From Amborella trichopoda (lineage: Eukaryota > Streptophyta > Magnoliopsida > Amborellales > Amborellaceae), in assembly GCF_000471905.2 (NCBI RefSeq), contig NW_006498233.1, positions 405,886 to 469,885 on the forward strand: DNA of 64,000 nt, read 5' to 3'. Below the pieces are notes generated by a model that was not told the origin of the DNA, did not search any database, and was given only the letters and a program-made list of their open reading frames with translations. Below, one piece after another: positions 34,045 to 45,768 of the stretch (its first letter is position 1; the number at the start of each line of letters is the position of its first letter). The position numbers and the translations under genes are program-made.

Positions 34045-34515
34045 TAGAATAACCGAGCGATCTAACCGCTAACCACCCGGTTAGACAGGAATCGTTTCCG
34101 GTTTGGGTAGTTTTGGTGATAGACCGGTATTTAAAAAAAAATAAAAAGATATATATAAATTCCAAAAAATAAAGAATTTGGTTTGTAATGTATTTTTTAA
34201 TATTCTTTACATTATGGTAAAGATTAAAAATTATTTTTCATTAATACTCACTTTAATTCAAAAATCGATTAGTTAAAATCTATTTTTTTCATTAGTTTTC
34301 AACTTCATTTGAAAGTGTTTTGTTTTAATCATTCTTTATATACTTTCATATTTTAGTAGATTTTTGTTTGTATCTTTTTTTTTTTTTCAATACTTTTTTG
34401 ACCACATGAAACTTGCCTGGTTAGGATGGTTGAATCAGACGAGTTTATTTGTTAGGTTCGTTAAACCGCTTTCGGGCCCATGTTCGATTAACCGTTCCGG
34501 TTTGATTTTGTGAAC
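34045..34515 (+). mobile_element. CCGGTT-ended non-autonomous element, copy C (simple form)
   Basis: The ends are 'aaccgagcgatctaaccgct' with 'acccggttagacagg' at the left and 'gttcgattaaccgttccgg' at the right, enclosing AT-rich non-coding sequence. It matches the outer parts of copy A and the reverse complement of copy B. As the shortest copy it gives the likely basic form of the family. Confidence 0.75.
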
Positions 34516-34678
34516 ATTGATGGAGATAAAGAAATACACCCTCCCTTGACGTCACTTAGCACAAAGGCTCTTGTGGTCGTGTTGTCGACAGTGACACGTT
34601 TCATTAGCAACTATCCAGCTTTTAACTTTGGGCACTATTTTAATTGTGCGTATATTATATGCTCCTGCGGAAGCATAT

Positions 34679-34926
34679 TGTAGAATTTGCAATAAAGAAG
34701 TAGCGACAAAAGAGAGAGAGAAAAATCAAGACATATACGTGGTTCAACAATGATGCCTACATCTACAGAGGGTAAACCAGTATCTCACTCATAGGGATTA
34801 CTCTAGTTTACAAGAGATTTATAGAGTTATAACTCTTGCCTTTTAGGAACAAATCCCATTACAATTGTAATCCCACAAAATAGGAAACTCAATAAAGCCA
34901 ACATATATACTCAATATTTGATAACA
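34679..34926 (-). repeat. 3' LTR of the 34.7-37.4 kb copia element
   Basis: It starts TGTTATCAAATATTGAG on the minus strand at 34926 and ends '..AAATTCTACA' at 34679. It contains a segment ('agttataactcttgcc' region) that the partner LTR lacks. Confidence 0.85.
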
Positions 34927-35230
34927 ATCAATAGTCCCCCTCAAGTTGGTGTGTTGATATCAATGGAAAACAACTTGGATAGTATTTGATAGAACTTTGT
35001 CTTTGCAATATCTTTGGTAAATATGTTTGAAAGTTGGTCTTCATTTCGAACATAGGGAGTACTAATAAATTTTGACTAAACCTTTTCTCTCACAAAGTGA
35101 CAATTAACTGCTATGTGCTTTGTTCTTTAAAAACTAGATTGGAGGCTATATACATAGTTGCTTGACTATTACAAAACATCTCTATTGGATTGACTGTTGG
35201 GAACCCCATATCTCGAAGCAAGTATTTTAG

Positions 35231-35548
35231 TCACATCAATTCACTAGTAGTTGAAGCCATAACTCTATATTTGACATCTGCACTAGATCGAGCAACTGCA
35301 TTTTGTATATTGCTTTTCCAAGTGACCAAGTTTCCTTCGACCAATGTGCAATAGTCGGTAGTGGACCTCCTGTCAATTGGACTACCTGACCAGTCAACAT
35401 CAGAATAACCAATAATATTAGTGTGACCATTCGGTTTCAACAAAACACCTCTACCGAGTGACGATTTAAGATATCTTAGAATCCTATCGACAACCACCAT
35501 ATGACATGATATAGGAGTATGCATAAATTGGCTTGTAAGACTAATCAC
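35231..35548 (-). pseudogene. copia RNase H (34.7-37.4 kb element)
   Basis: The minus strand encodes 'VVVDRILRYLKSSLGRGVLL', 'IIGYSDVDWSGSPIDRRSTT' and 'NAVARSSADVKYRVMASTTS'. These match the copia RNase H pattern of RYLK..., catalytic 'DVDW.G...DRRST..Y', and the 'VARSSAEAEYRA' block. RNase H would remove the RNA strand during reverse transcription. Position just before the polypurine tract is as expected. Fossil. Confidence 0.9.
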
Positions 35549-36159
35549 ATAATTATATATGGTCGTGTCACAGTCAAATAAATCAATCTGCCTACAAGTC
35601 TTTGAAAGCAGCCCACATCTTCAAGATGTTTTCTATTTATTGAACTAAATTTACAATTAATATCAACAGGAGTGTCAAACGAGTTTGACTCCTAGTTTCT
35701 CAGTTTCTTTCAACAGATCTAATACATATTTCCTTTGAGAAATGAATAGTCTCTTTTTTTAATATCCTACTTTAATGTCAAGAAAATACTTTAGTTGAAG
35801 ATTCTTGATATCAAATTTCTTGTGAAGATAATTTTTAAGTTTCATGATGCTTTCTTTATCATTTTTTGTAATGATGATATATTCAACCTATATGAGTACA
35901 ACTGTTGTACCTGAAGTTCTCATTTTTTTGAACATTGATGAATCAACTGAATTTTTAAAAAACCAGATACTCGTCAAGGTTGTGTTAAGTTTGGCATATC
36001 ATGCGCGAGGTGATTGTTTAAGTCCATGCAAAGCCTTCTTTAATTTGCATACAAGACTTTCTTTATTTTCTTAAGCATGGCCTGGAGGAAGACCATATAG
36101 ACTTCTTCTTCAAGGTCACCATATAAGAAGATATTTTTAACATCCATCTGATGCAAAGA

Positions 36160-36462
36160 CTACTGACAATTTACTGGAATAGACAAAAAAACAAGAACAA
36201 TATTCATTTTGGCAACTGGTACAAAAGTCTCTTTATAGTTGACTCCATAAGTTTGGGTAAATTCTTTGGCCACCAACTTGGCTTTATGTCTCTCAACAAA
36301 CCCGTCATTATTATATTTGATTTTATAAACCCATCTACATCCAACTGATTTATTCTCTTTAGGTAGCTTGACAATATCCAAAGTGTGGCTCTTGTCAAGT
36401 GCTTGAAGTTCCTCTTTCACGGCCTTCCTCCACACAGTTTTGAACAGGATAAGAAACTGCAT
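36160..36462 (-). pseudogene. copia reverse transcriptase N-terminal part (34.7-37.4 kb element)
   Basis: 'WRKAVKEELQALDKSHTLDI', 'VGCRWVYKIKYNNDG', 'VERHKAKLVAKEFTQTYGVN' and 'YKETFVPVAKMN' are the classic start of the RVT_2 domain of copia Gag-Pol. The part between here and 35.55 kb continues the domain ('SLYGLKQA'-type region at about 36000-36060 in decayed form). Fossil. Confidence 0.9.
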
Positions 36463-36839
36463 GATAAGTATAAAAATCTTGAAGTTTAGAGGAAGGTTGA
36501 GAGGTATGAGAAAACTAACGTAAGGGGGGATCAGGTGGGGTCACGACCATGGCAGAGTTTTCTTCTTCCAAACACGTTTGGTCAGTTTCAAAGGTATCTT
36601 CAGCTTGGACATGATCATCATTACTTGTTCCGGGTGTGTTGGCCACATCACTCATACTAATAATAGGCAATGGCAAATAACACTCCCCTGAGTCCTATTT
36701 TTCCAAACCACTCTCCAATGTGTCATGGAAATAGGGCTTTGTTTCAACAAATTGAATATCTCTCGAAATATGTATTTTTCTGGTCGTGGGATCGTAATAT
36801 TAGTATCTTTTTTTAGTAGCGGAGTACCTAATTAGTACA

Positions 36840-37110
36840 CATCCCTTGGAATGTTTGTCAAGTTTATCGCGGATATGCTTAGCCACATGAACATGAGACA
36901 TACATCTAAATACACACAAATGGGATAAATTCTTTTTTCTATTTTTTGAAACTTCAAAGGGAGATTTATCGTTAAGAATTTTACTAGGAAGTCTGTTGAT
37001 CAGATAGCAAGCAGTTAAAACAGCTTCAAACTAATAAATTTTTGAAACATGCATATGAAATATCAAAGACCTTGTAGATTCCAAATGGTGTATATTTTTC
37101 TTTTAGCAAC
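36840..37110 (-). pseudogene. copia integrase C-terminal scrap (34.7-37.4 kb element)
   Basis: Minus-strand scraps give 'YLINRLPSKIL', 'SPFEVSKN', 'LSHLCVFRCMSHVHV' and 'DKLDKHSKGCV', the usual stretch between the integrase core and reverse transcriptase ('YLINR.PS..L....P...L......L..FGC..YVH'). The core upstream is absent. Confidence 0.8.
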
Positions 37111-37208
37111 TCCTTCTGCTAAAGTGTCCCAACACATGATGTTTGATGTATAATATCAAGAATACGTAAATGCTCAGAAAAAAACTTTATTTACATACTC
37201 TGATTGCA

Positions 37209-37404
37209 TGTCGAATTTGCAATAAGGAAGTAGCAATAAGAGAGAGAGAGAGAACAATAAAAAAGACGTATACGTGGTTCGGCACTGGTGCCTATATCCA
37301 TGAAGGGTCAACCAGTATTTCATTCATAGAGATTACTCTAGTTTCACAAAATATGAGACTCAATAAAGTCAATATATGTCCTCAATAGTTGATAACTGTT
37401 AACA
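37209..37404 (-). repeat. 5' LTR of the 34.7-37.4 kb copia element
   Basis: It starts TGTTAACAGTTATCAAC on the minus strand at 37404 and ends '..AAATTCGACA' at 37209. Next to it (37197-37208) lies 'TGCAATCAGAGT' on the minus strand, resembling the iMet primer site. Confidence 0.85.
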
Positions 37405-38081
37405 CATACCATATATTAACTTCCTCTGGTGAAAGGGATAGCCCCTTTTATTTGAGATTTTTGGGATCCAACTAATAATAACGAAATGATTATTTAAAAA
37501 AACAAAGTTTTGATGTCTTCAACACTTTATCCTTCAACAATTAGATGTTTGTTGGTCTTGTTTGGAATTGTTTCTTGAGGACCACAGAGCATGTTATTTG
37601 AAAACATTTTCTTTGAGTTTGGTTGCTAGCTCAAGAGGTCACATTCCCAAAATTACCACTATTTCCAGTAATATTGTTAAATATTGAGCTAGTCCAATCT
37701 CATTGGGATCACTTGTAAATTTTCCCACAGGATTGATTGTGTGGTGTCAACCTTTAACGCATCTCTTGTTAACATATTAGAGTTTTCATTCTGTTTATGC
37801 ATCCGCTAATCTGCTACCATAATTTCTAGACGTCAATGAGGAGATTAAGCTCTAGACATGGGGTTAAGGTTTTTAAAACGTCAATCCCTTGTTTTGAGTT
37901 AAACATCCTAATATCGTTCTTATTTCTGGATTAAAAATATTTGTGCCTTGATTTTTTTGTTGTTGTAAAAACAACCACTTTTTATCTTAAAAATACTCCA
38001 AGAATGAATCAATAATGTCTAGAAATTAAATCTAACGTGTAAAGATGTTGAACCAATTTCATAATGAAGATGATCAATATT
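37405..38081. other. Unassigned AT-rich spacer
   Basis: Between two copia elements. No open frame or repeat that I can assign. It does not resemble the pyrimidine-rich gypsy LTR that flanks the other side of the next copia element. Confidence 0.5.
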
Positions 38082-38505
38082 TGTTGGTATGTGATGATGG
38101 CCATGAGGCTTCAAACGTGTCATACATTTCTCTCTTAATCTAATTAATATTTATCTTAATTAATACAATATAGTGTTTATCTCCAAAAGTTTTTCTTAAG
38201 GAGAGAAGATGTTTTTTCATTAGATAGAAGATAACTACCCTTCTCTTAAGTAAAGATGACCATACCCTTCTCTTAAGTAAAGATGACCACCTTATCAGAG
38301 ATTTTAGGAGGAAAGAGGAACGTTGGAGACTGGTGTCCTTCCATTTCTCTATAAATTATGGTTTCATAGTTACGGAGAGGCACACAGAGAAAAGCACAGT
38401 TCTCCATAGTTATGAAAACCCTGGTCTCTGCGATTATAGTCTAACGACAGTGTCTTCAATACCTGAGATTTTGACAGGTTCATCTCTTCCCCTCAAAGTT
38501 CAACA
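38082..38505 (+). repeat. 5' LTR of the 38-47 kb copia element
   Basis: It starts TGTTGGTATGTGATGATGGC and ends CAAAGTTCAACA, followed by 'ttggtagtaca', which resembles the TGGTATCAGAGC primer site. An internal 26-bp phrase ('cccttctcttaagtaaagat') is repeated twice (about 38238 and 38265), where the partner has it once. Confidence 0.9.
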
Positions 38506-39960
38506 TTGGTAGTACAACGAAGTTCTTCTTTGTAACCATGTTCTAATTTAATATTTGATATCTTTTTTTTTTACTAATACGTGTTAATAATTTCTAACCT
38601 CAGGAGGCCATCCATGCTCACCCTCGAGTTCTTTGCTTGACCATTCATCTGTTTACGTCCATCTCGTGCATAAAGTTATCTCTTACAAACCTTAGTGCTT
38701 ATCTACTTTATTTGGAAGCACAATATTAGCTCTATTGCCGTTACTTTATGTTGTACAATAATGGGATGCAAAGGTAATATTTTATATTAATTTCTTTTCC
38801 ATCATTTTTTTTCCTTTCTTGACCTGTTCAATCCTAATATATAAGTTCCAAACAGTTATTCTCTCTCCCTCCTTTTCATAGAAGGAAAAAGACTATAGAA
38901 AGTTTTTTTTTCTCTCTACCGTAATTAGGATTTCTTTTTTTCTCTGTCTAAGATATTCTTTATTTTCCATCTTGCACTTGGAAGACTATTGCTGTTAATA
39001 AGATTGAACCATTATTGACTGTTGTTTTAACTTAATATCTTTTCTCAATATTAAGAGACCCTCCGTTGTTTATTTTTTCCTCTTGTATCCTGAGTTGTGT
39101 GTCTCACTGATCTTTAATAAAAAATTTCTTAGCTAGAAAATAGGTCTGTGCTTTGCAATAGAAACTAGGGACCTCCTAAATTTGTTGTGCTGCTGAAATT
39201 TTAGAGAGGGAGAGTCAAAACTTGTAATATTTTAGAGAGATACGATATTATTGCTGAAATTTTAGAGAGAGAGACAAAGAAGCATATACCTTCTACCGAC
39301 TATTTAATTTTCTATTGGTACATATTCTTTAAATGCTTGAACTGTAAGCAATAGAAACTAGGGACCTCCTTATTTTTTGTGCTGCTGAAATTTTAGAGAG
39401 CGAGAGTCAAAATTTCTAATATTTTAGAGACATACGATATTATTGCTGAAATTTTAGAGAGAGAGACAAAGAGACATATACCTTCTACCGACTATTTAAT
39501 TTTCTACTGTTACATATTTTTTAAATGCATGGACAGTAATTTAGGAATATTTCTACATATTCTATTTGCATAATAATTGTCATTACATTGCATAATTATC
39601 CTATTCTTTGGTCTCTTTAAGTAAAAAAATTTCATGATCTTGATTTGTGAATTCATTTTTTGTGATTATGTTATGCCATATTTTTGTTGAAAAGTATTAA
39701 ATATCATTGTAGACTCTCTCTCTCTAGAGCTAAAACATATTCACATATTTATGAATATTAGTCTTGTGTAAGAATAACATAAAGTAGTTTGTTGCCTTAC
39801 TTTATTAGTTTTTGTTGCATCACAATAGTGCAAACATAAACTGTTTGAGAGAATTCTTCATGGAAGTCACTGCCCATATAGAGTCGGCGACTTAATGATT
39901 TGACTAGTAAACAACTCTTTCTTTAAACAGATTTAAATTTTTGAGCTTTTAGGCGTTATC
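38506..39960 (+). other. Long leader of the copia element
   Basis: About 1.45 kb of AT- and CT-rich sequence between the primer site and the gag start, long for copia. It contains a 193-bp tandem duplication (39155-39347 and 39348-39540) and no open frame. Confidence 0.6.
39155..39540. repeat. 193-bp tandem duplication in copia leader
   Basis: Both copies start 'gcaatagaaactagggacct' and contain 'ccttctaccgactatttaat'. Only scattered differences, so fairly recent relative to the element. Confidence 0.92.
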
Positions 39961-39971
39961 TAAACTTTAAA

Positions 39972-40170
39972 ATGGTATCTAAGCTAGTCATGTTAGAGCT
40001 ATCAAAACATAAAAAACTCAATGGAACTAATTTTTCTATATGGAAAAGAAATATTGGATATATTATTTTCCAAGATAGGGTGGACTGTGTTCTAGATACA
40101 GAACCACCAATTTTAGAGCCTAATGGTCAAGCCAGAAGACGACTTGACAAATGGTCAGAAGATAAAGTAG
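39972..40170 (+). pseudogene. copia gag N-terminal fragment
   Basis: Encodes 'MVSKLVMLELSKHKKLNGTN' followed by 'FSIWKRNIGYIIFQDRV' and 'LDTEPPILEPNGQARRRLDK', the N-terminus of copia gag ('L.G.N...W...I...L'). The frame is cut at about 40170 by the start of a gypsy LTR. Confidence 0.85.
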
Positions 40171-41228
40171 TGAACTCAAGGAAATAATTTCGGCAAAATC
40201 AGCCTTGAGCACCCTGTAATGGACCTCGTAACTAGAGCTACATTTTTGTTGCGTCAAACAGCTATGGGACCACCGCCATTAGATCTAACACAGTTGAAAA
40301 CCCCTATTGGTTAAGTTTCTACTTAATCAAGCACTCCATGACAAAGTTATGGGTAAAATACCAAAAGAGGGTAGGCTGCACACTATTCCCGTGTGGCCAC
40401 CTTGCACCAAAACACTATTAAACGTAGATGTTTTTACAGTCACGGGCAGTGACTTTTGGGGCTTAAATCTCACTCATTCTAAGTCGGATCACTCTAAAAT
40501 TTTTTTGACCATGTTCGTCTCATCAAGACGAGCGTTTCGATATATGGTACGCCCCGTGACGATGTCCGAGTAGGGAGAAAAACTAGAGAGAAGTTGCTGA
40601 TCCGTTAAGAAAATTTGACAAAATTCAGAAGTGAAACCAAGTGTATTATGTGTGTAAGGTTCGTGGTTATCTTCGGTATAAGCTCCACATACGATGACAG
40701 GTTGGATTTGACACACAGAGGCTTCAAAGCTGATGTAAATTTCAGCCGATGGATTTCAAGATTCCGACCAAAAACTCAAGACGACAAGATCTTCATCCAG
40801 ACACAAAATCGAGTGCGCTTCTTGGAATGAGATCATGATGACATGCTCAGTGTGATTTAGTGAAGAAACAAAAGAAAAACATCAAGGAACGAGCACACTA
40901 TCGATCTGAAGTTTTCAAGATTCATCCAAAATTCAAGTCTCATGATCATGGCTCGAAGTTGGTATCAAAACAATCACCATGCTGAGCTCTACAAGAAAAC
41001 AATTATCTTTCGATCAAACGGGCATCAGAACAACCCCAGATCAGTCATCGAAGATCACGCAAGTTCTCGGGCAGCAGTAGGGATTGTTATGAAATTCCAC
41101 ACATTGTTAAGCAGGGGCAAAACAATCCTTTTGCACCAATTTTTAGAATTTGTTTTAATTCAATTATATTATAATTATCTTCAATTCTAAGTAGTTTTTG
41201 GGCGTCCACCCATGTTTGCGCCTAGATC

Positions 41229-41236
41229 TATATAAA
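41229..41236 (+). promoter_or_regulatory. TATA-like box in LTR A
   Basis: 'tctatataaac' follows a block ('ccacccatgttt') that also precedes the TATA-like box in LTR B (59123). Shared position and context suggest it is the LTR promoter; transcription would begin shortly downstream, before the CT-rich array. Confidence 0.6.
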
Positions 41237-41526
41237 CATGCAAAGCCATATTGTAAAGGACCATCGGTTCATTTCACAGAAACATCAATAAAGTTTCAAT
41301 TTCTTCTTGAGTTGGTGGGTGCATCTTGGAGAGAGAGAGAGAGGACAGAGAAGAAAAGGGCTGCTCCCTTCAGTAAGGTAACTTTCTCTCTCCTCCTCTC
41401 TTTCTCTCACTCTCTCTCTCATCCCTTCCTCATCTATGTCTTTCTCCCTTCTTCTCATCTCTATCTCTCTTTCTCTCTCTTCTTCTCATCTCTATCTCTC
41501 TTTCTCTCTCTTATCCCCTTCTATTG

Positions 41527-42092
41527 ACACAATCGGTGAAGCTCAGTGCCGACTTCATCCCTTCTTTCTCCTCTGTCTAGCCCAGTCAACAAAGCTCAAC
41601 GTCGACTACATCCCCTCTCCCTTCTTTGTCTAGCCCAGGTGGCGAAGCTCAGCGCCGACTGCATGCCCTCACTCTCCTCTGTCTAGCCCAGTCGGCGAAG
41701 CTCAGTATCGACTGCGTCCCCTCTCTCTTCTCTGTCTAGCCCAATCGGTGAAGCCCAACGTCGATTGCGACATCTCTCTCTTCTTTGCCTCACACAGCTG
41801 ACAATACTCAGTGCTGATTGTGTCCTCTCTCTCTTCTCTGTCTAACACAATCGGCAACACTCATCGTCGATTATGTTCTCTCTCTTGTCTTTGACTAACA
41901 CAGCTGGCAACGCTCAGCGCTGACTATATTTTCTTTCTCTTCTTTGAATAACACAGCATTCGACGCTCAGTGCCGACTGTGTTCTCTCTCTCATATTGGT
42001 CTAACATAGCTGGCGATGCTCAACGCCGACTGTGTCTTCTTCCTCGTCTTTACCTAACACAGCCGGCGACACTCAGCGCCATCTGTGTTCTT
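41527..42092 (+). repeat. ~57-bp tandem array with small inverted repeats (LTR A)
   Basis: About eleven units, each a CT-rich filler plus a 'cagtcggcgaagctcagcgc' then 'cgactg' type core. In several units the two ends of the core are inverted copies (CAGTCG with CGACTG; CAATCG with CGATTG; AATCG with CGATT), with matched changes on both sides. Other units break the pairing. Confidence 0.85.
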
Positions 42093-42879
42093 CTCTCTTT
42101 TCTCATGCTCTTCTCCTCCTTTCTTTCTCTTCCTGTCCTTCTTTCTATTCTCTTCTTCTTCTGTTATCTTACTTCTTATTCTTTTTTTATGATCTCCATT
42201 CTTTCTGTTATTCTTTCATTTGATTAAAAGAGGTTGAGATTAGCTCATCATGGTAGTCTTGTCGTCTAGCCGTAATGTTGTTGTGCCAGAATTACTATGC
42301 CCGCTTTATTGCCACGACAGACAAACCATCGTGTCTAGCTAGTCAGTATCGGTATTGACGTTTAGTAGTAATTCTGTTGAGCCGGTCTGAGTTACCGAGC
42401 TCGTTTTACTACTATGTCAAGCCAATTACTCACCAGCTTAGTCATTGTGCTGATCTCCTTGCCTGGTCAAATTCTTCTCTCTCCTATCTTCCTTCTCTTC
42501 TTCTTATGAATATGCACGCCTGTGTGTGTTCACCCAAGAGGCAAGGTGAGGTCTATTGACTCACATGTCTTATAACATTTGCCATATGTGTGTGATTGCA
42601 GAAAACATGAGAATACAAGTTAAGGGAGGCGATTCTGAACCAGTTTTACGATTGGGGAGACTTTCTTCCTGATCTAAGAGGGCGCCCATGCGAGCCAGAC
42701 CGAGTAAGTTTCGAATCCACCTTAAATTCCTCACTCATCAGTTGGTAATACCTGCCCTTGTTCTCGAATGAGGTTCTCGAGAGAGCGATCTCAAAACGTC
42801 CCGGGTCTCCCTGAAAGTTGAGATGCGTGCCGCCCAATCATCCTAATCCGGAGGGCGAGATCGAGGCACCTAACCAGCT

Positions 42880-42897
42880 TAGCAACTCCACTGAGGA
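42880..42897 (+). other. Primer binding site, tRNA-Arg-like (copy A)
   Basis: 'tagcaactccactgagga' corresponds to the TGGCGACTCCGCTGGGGA-type site described for tRNA-Arg-primed plant gypsy elements. It lies three bases after the LTR end and is somewhat decayed. Confidence 0.7.
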
Positions 42898-44290
42898 CTT
42901 ATTACCCCTTAGTTGGATCGTACTTGTTTGATTAGTTTTATCCGTTTTATTTTATGTATTCACACATCACTTATGCCTGTTGGGTTCTGTAACCCATTCA
43001 TCCGAATCGGGGATTTTCTTATCCCCATATTCGCGAGTGTCCTCAAGGAATAAGTTCCTCTAACTTCGTTCCCAACCCTTCTTTTGAGCAAAGACCTGGG
43101 TCTAGCTCCCAGGTCTTAACTTAGATTGGCGTGAGGAGGGACCTAAAAGTCCTTAACTCCCCATCTCCTCGCTCTGGTGGAACCTCCACCAAGGTGCCTT
43201 GCATCGACAACACACCTGTTGCCCTACACAACATGCACCCTGTCGCCAACAAGTCACTTGTCGGTCGTATCACAGACGTATGTTGGAAGGCTCACAATCC
43301 CTCTCTGCAAAGGGCAAGCATGTTGCCATTGCTTCTGTGGGTCACCACAAGGCTACCCCCCACATTCCTACACCACCACCAGTCTCTATCTCTAGAGGCT
43401 CAACACATCGAGGCGAAGACCCTGTGACTGCCACCCCTCACACACACCATAAAGCTCGTGGTTCATCCACTCGAGCCACACCTCGGCTAACCCTTACGTT
43501 ACCTCGAATTAGCACCCAAGATCTGACCTTCCAAGGCCAGGTCCTGCATACGCTGCTCATATGCATCTCACTGCTAGGGGCGATGCTGTCAGTATGCCAA
43601 CTAGAGTACACACGAGACGACGTCCTCGTTCTCTCACTCAGTACACACAAGCACACCCTGTAAGAGGCAGGCCCCCACCTGTTCTCTTGCAGACACTTAC
43701 TCACAATTCTCGGTCTCCTAAGGCCAGATCACTTGCTCGAGCCCAGGCCGACCCCTAGGTCACCTGTGATCCTTCCTCGGGCAAGCACTTTCAGTCATGG
43801 TACTCGAAGATCTTCCCCAAGAGCACCATCTTGAACCAGCCCCATCGCTTCTGTCATGTCTTTGGAGCCCACAAGAGAGCTCGGGGCAAAGACATTATGG
43901 AAGATCAAGCCCTTCATCCTCCCTGACCCAAGATGACTCCAGTCCCTAGTCCTCATCCTTTGCCACACCTGATGGAGACAACTCTCTCTTGTGCAAGAAG
44001 AGTTGACCAGCCATAGGCCCGATCAAAGTTTTGGCGCGAGGTCCATCAAAACCTCAAAGCCAAAAAGCTATAGGGGCCTGTGAATTCTCACCAAGAAAGT
44101 GACTAAGGCGGTCAAGGCAACCACCTCTTCGCCTGAATCCCTTCTACCCTCTTCAGATAGCAAAGCCTGAAGAAAAGCTCCACGAGCCCTGCATTGTGGT
44201 TAGCGTCGTAGAAGATGACCTAGCCCCTCATCGACCACGGTCCTAAGATCGTCAAGGCATACAAAAGTCGAGTTCAGTCAGGGCATGCTG
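42898..44290 (+). other. Leader of gypsy copy A with degenerate repeats
   Basis: Colinear with 60905-62370: 'gtgaggagggac', 'agctctggtgga..ttccaccaaggtgcc', 'gttgccattgcttctgtggg', 'aaggctaccccccacattcc', then 'agatgactccagt' and 'gtgcaagaagagttgacca'. 43131-43663 is open in overlapping frames. The translated sense frame carries a peptide unit of the type 'VAIASVGHHKATPHIP'. Whether it ever coded is undecided. Confidence 0.65.
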
Positions 44291-44299
44291 GCCCCCTAC

Positions 44300-45760
44300 T
44301 GATCGATCTGCCACGTGAGACCCGTCAAGTTCGCAAGCCCTCAACTGCAACTACGACTGATCTCCCAGAAGAAACAGTCAGCCTGATGATTATAGACGAA
44401 CCTAACTCGCATGAAGACCGCATGAAAAATTTTGAAGACAAGGTGTGCACGATGATGGAAAAGATTGATTGTATAGACGCCGCACGATAATCAGCCAACC
44501 ATGAGGTCAATTCCCACCACTCAGATCGTGCACCTCTAAGGCAGCCCCTTCTCTATGTCTCACAGGACAACTATGTCCCTCACCCCCATCTCGCAGGCAG
44601 ACATAGATGCTATGGTGACCCATAGCCTAAAGAACAGGAAAATTTCGGGGTTACAGGGTGCAACGCCCTATCAAAGGTCATACCCCTTCATATATTGACC
44701 AGGTCCTGTTTCCCTCAGATAACAGGAAAGGGAAGTTTCCCCTATTCAACGAGACCACATCCCCGAACCAGCATATCGCCCACTTTCAAGCAGCATGTCG
44801 AGAAACAGTGGCTGATGGGAGACTCTTTCTCCGTCAGTTTGTTGAAACCCTTAATGATCCAGCTTTTCAATGGTATGCTTGACTCCCTCCAAACTCAATA
44901 CATACTTGGGAGGAAATGGGGTGATTGCTTTACACTTTGAGGCCTCTAATCCAACTTCTATGTTAAAGCTAATCTCCAAATCAGTCCGCATTGAAAGTCT
45001 ATCATGACATCACAGCGTGTCACGACATCCGTCTGCAAGTTCAGGGAATAATCGGGGTAATGCTAGCTCTCAAACTAACACCCGGGGCAGCTAATAGAAA
45101 GGAGTGATCAGTGCAGCTGCCACGGTCACTAATCCAAAGAAAGCTCCCTCCCAAAATTTGGACCTCTCTAAAGGGGTGAGCACGACAAAGACAACGCCCT
45201 AGGCAGGCAAGCAACAACAGTTATACAACCGAGTACCCCCTCCAGCAAATCTTAATCGGAATGATTATTTCACCAGGCATAGGATCAAAGTCTACCCGTT
45301 TGAGAAAGAATGGGTCCCTGCACTGTTTCAGTTATTATTGGAACAAAACATGATTGAGCTTCCAGAAGCCAAGTTCCCTGAGCAAACCGGGCTCGACACC
45401 CAGGCAAATTATTGTGCCTACCATTGAAGGATCAATCACGCCATAGATAACTGCTACACACTAAACGATATTATCGAGGCCTTGATCTCGAAGGGTCAGA
45501 TAAAACTCGAAGACTTAAAGAAGGCATTCGAGGCATCAGAAGCCTCCCATGTAGTGACCATCCAAGAGGACGATGAAGCTTTGAGTATCCTTCATACCTT
45601 CTTTGTTATAATGCTTCAGGAAGGCCTAATCACACCGAAACAGGCAAGGCAACCCTGACACCTTTCTAAGGGGATTGAAGACCGTTGGTGCCTGTATCAC
45701 CAGGTATGGGTTCACTACTTGTGGGAATGCACCAGTTTCCATGATATATTGACAACAAAA
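44300..45760 (+). pseudogene. gag region of gypsy copy A
   Basis: 44658-44882 encodes 'PSYIDQVLFPSDNRKGKFPL', 'NQHIAHFQAACRETVADGRL' and 'FLRQFVETLNDPAFQWYA', the capsid-like Retrotrans_gag pattern (a 'YIDQ.PFP' entry, 'H...F...C', then 'F...L...AF.WY'). Further on (about 45240-45480) are 'RIKVYPFEKEWVPALFQLLL' and a 'C.YH....H....C' knuckle-like patch followed by 'LNDIIEALISKGQIKL', also typical of this gag type. It would build the particle core. Fossil with many breaks. Confidence 0.85.
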
Positions 45761-45768
45761 ATTCATGA

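Larger units (their letters stand above)
34679..37404 (-). mobile_element. Short-LTR Ty1/copia element, 5' interior missing
   Basis: LTRs 34679-34926 and 37209-37404 share 'gaatttgcaataa.gaagtag', 'atacgtggttc', 'ggtgcctatatcca' or a variant, and 'gattactctagttt'. Flanks CATAT (34674-34678) and CATAC (37405-37409) agree at four of five bases, consistent with a decayed target duplication. On the minus strand a primer-like site (37197-37208), integrase end, reverse transcriptase, RNase H and a polypurine tract ('cttgaggggga') follow in order. Gag, protease and the integrase core are absent, so a 5' internal deletion is inferred. Confidence 0.85.
40171..42876 (+). repeat. 5' LTR of gypsy copy A
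   Basis: It starts TGAACTCAAGG inside copia gag and ends '..gaggcacctaacca'. Homologous to 58016-60882 along its length: 'gagctacatttttg', 'gttgaaaacccctat', 'accaaaacac.attaaa', 'gtctcatcaaga', 'caaacgggcatcagaacaa' or a variant, then the CT-rich array, 'gtcgtctagccgtaatgttg' and 'gagggcgcccatgcgag' or variants. A TATA-like TATATAAA lies at 41229. Confidence 0.85.

Noticed and set aside
41527-42092. CRISPR-like array (regular repeats with spacers)
   Set aside because: Repeats are degenerate, spacers are CT-rich filler rather than unique sequence, and the array is inside a plant LTR.
43199-43663. 154-residue frame as a host gene
   Set aside because: Colinear with the leader of other gypsy copies, and overlapping frames are also open; kept only as part of the leader entry.
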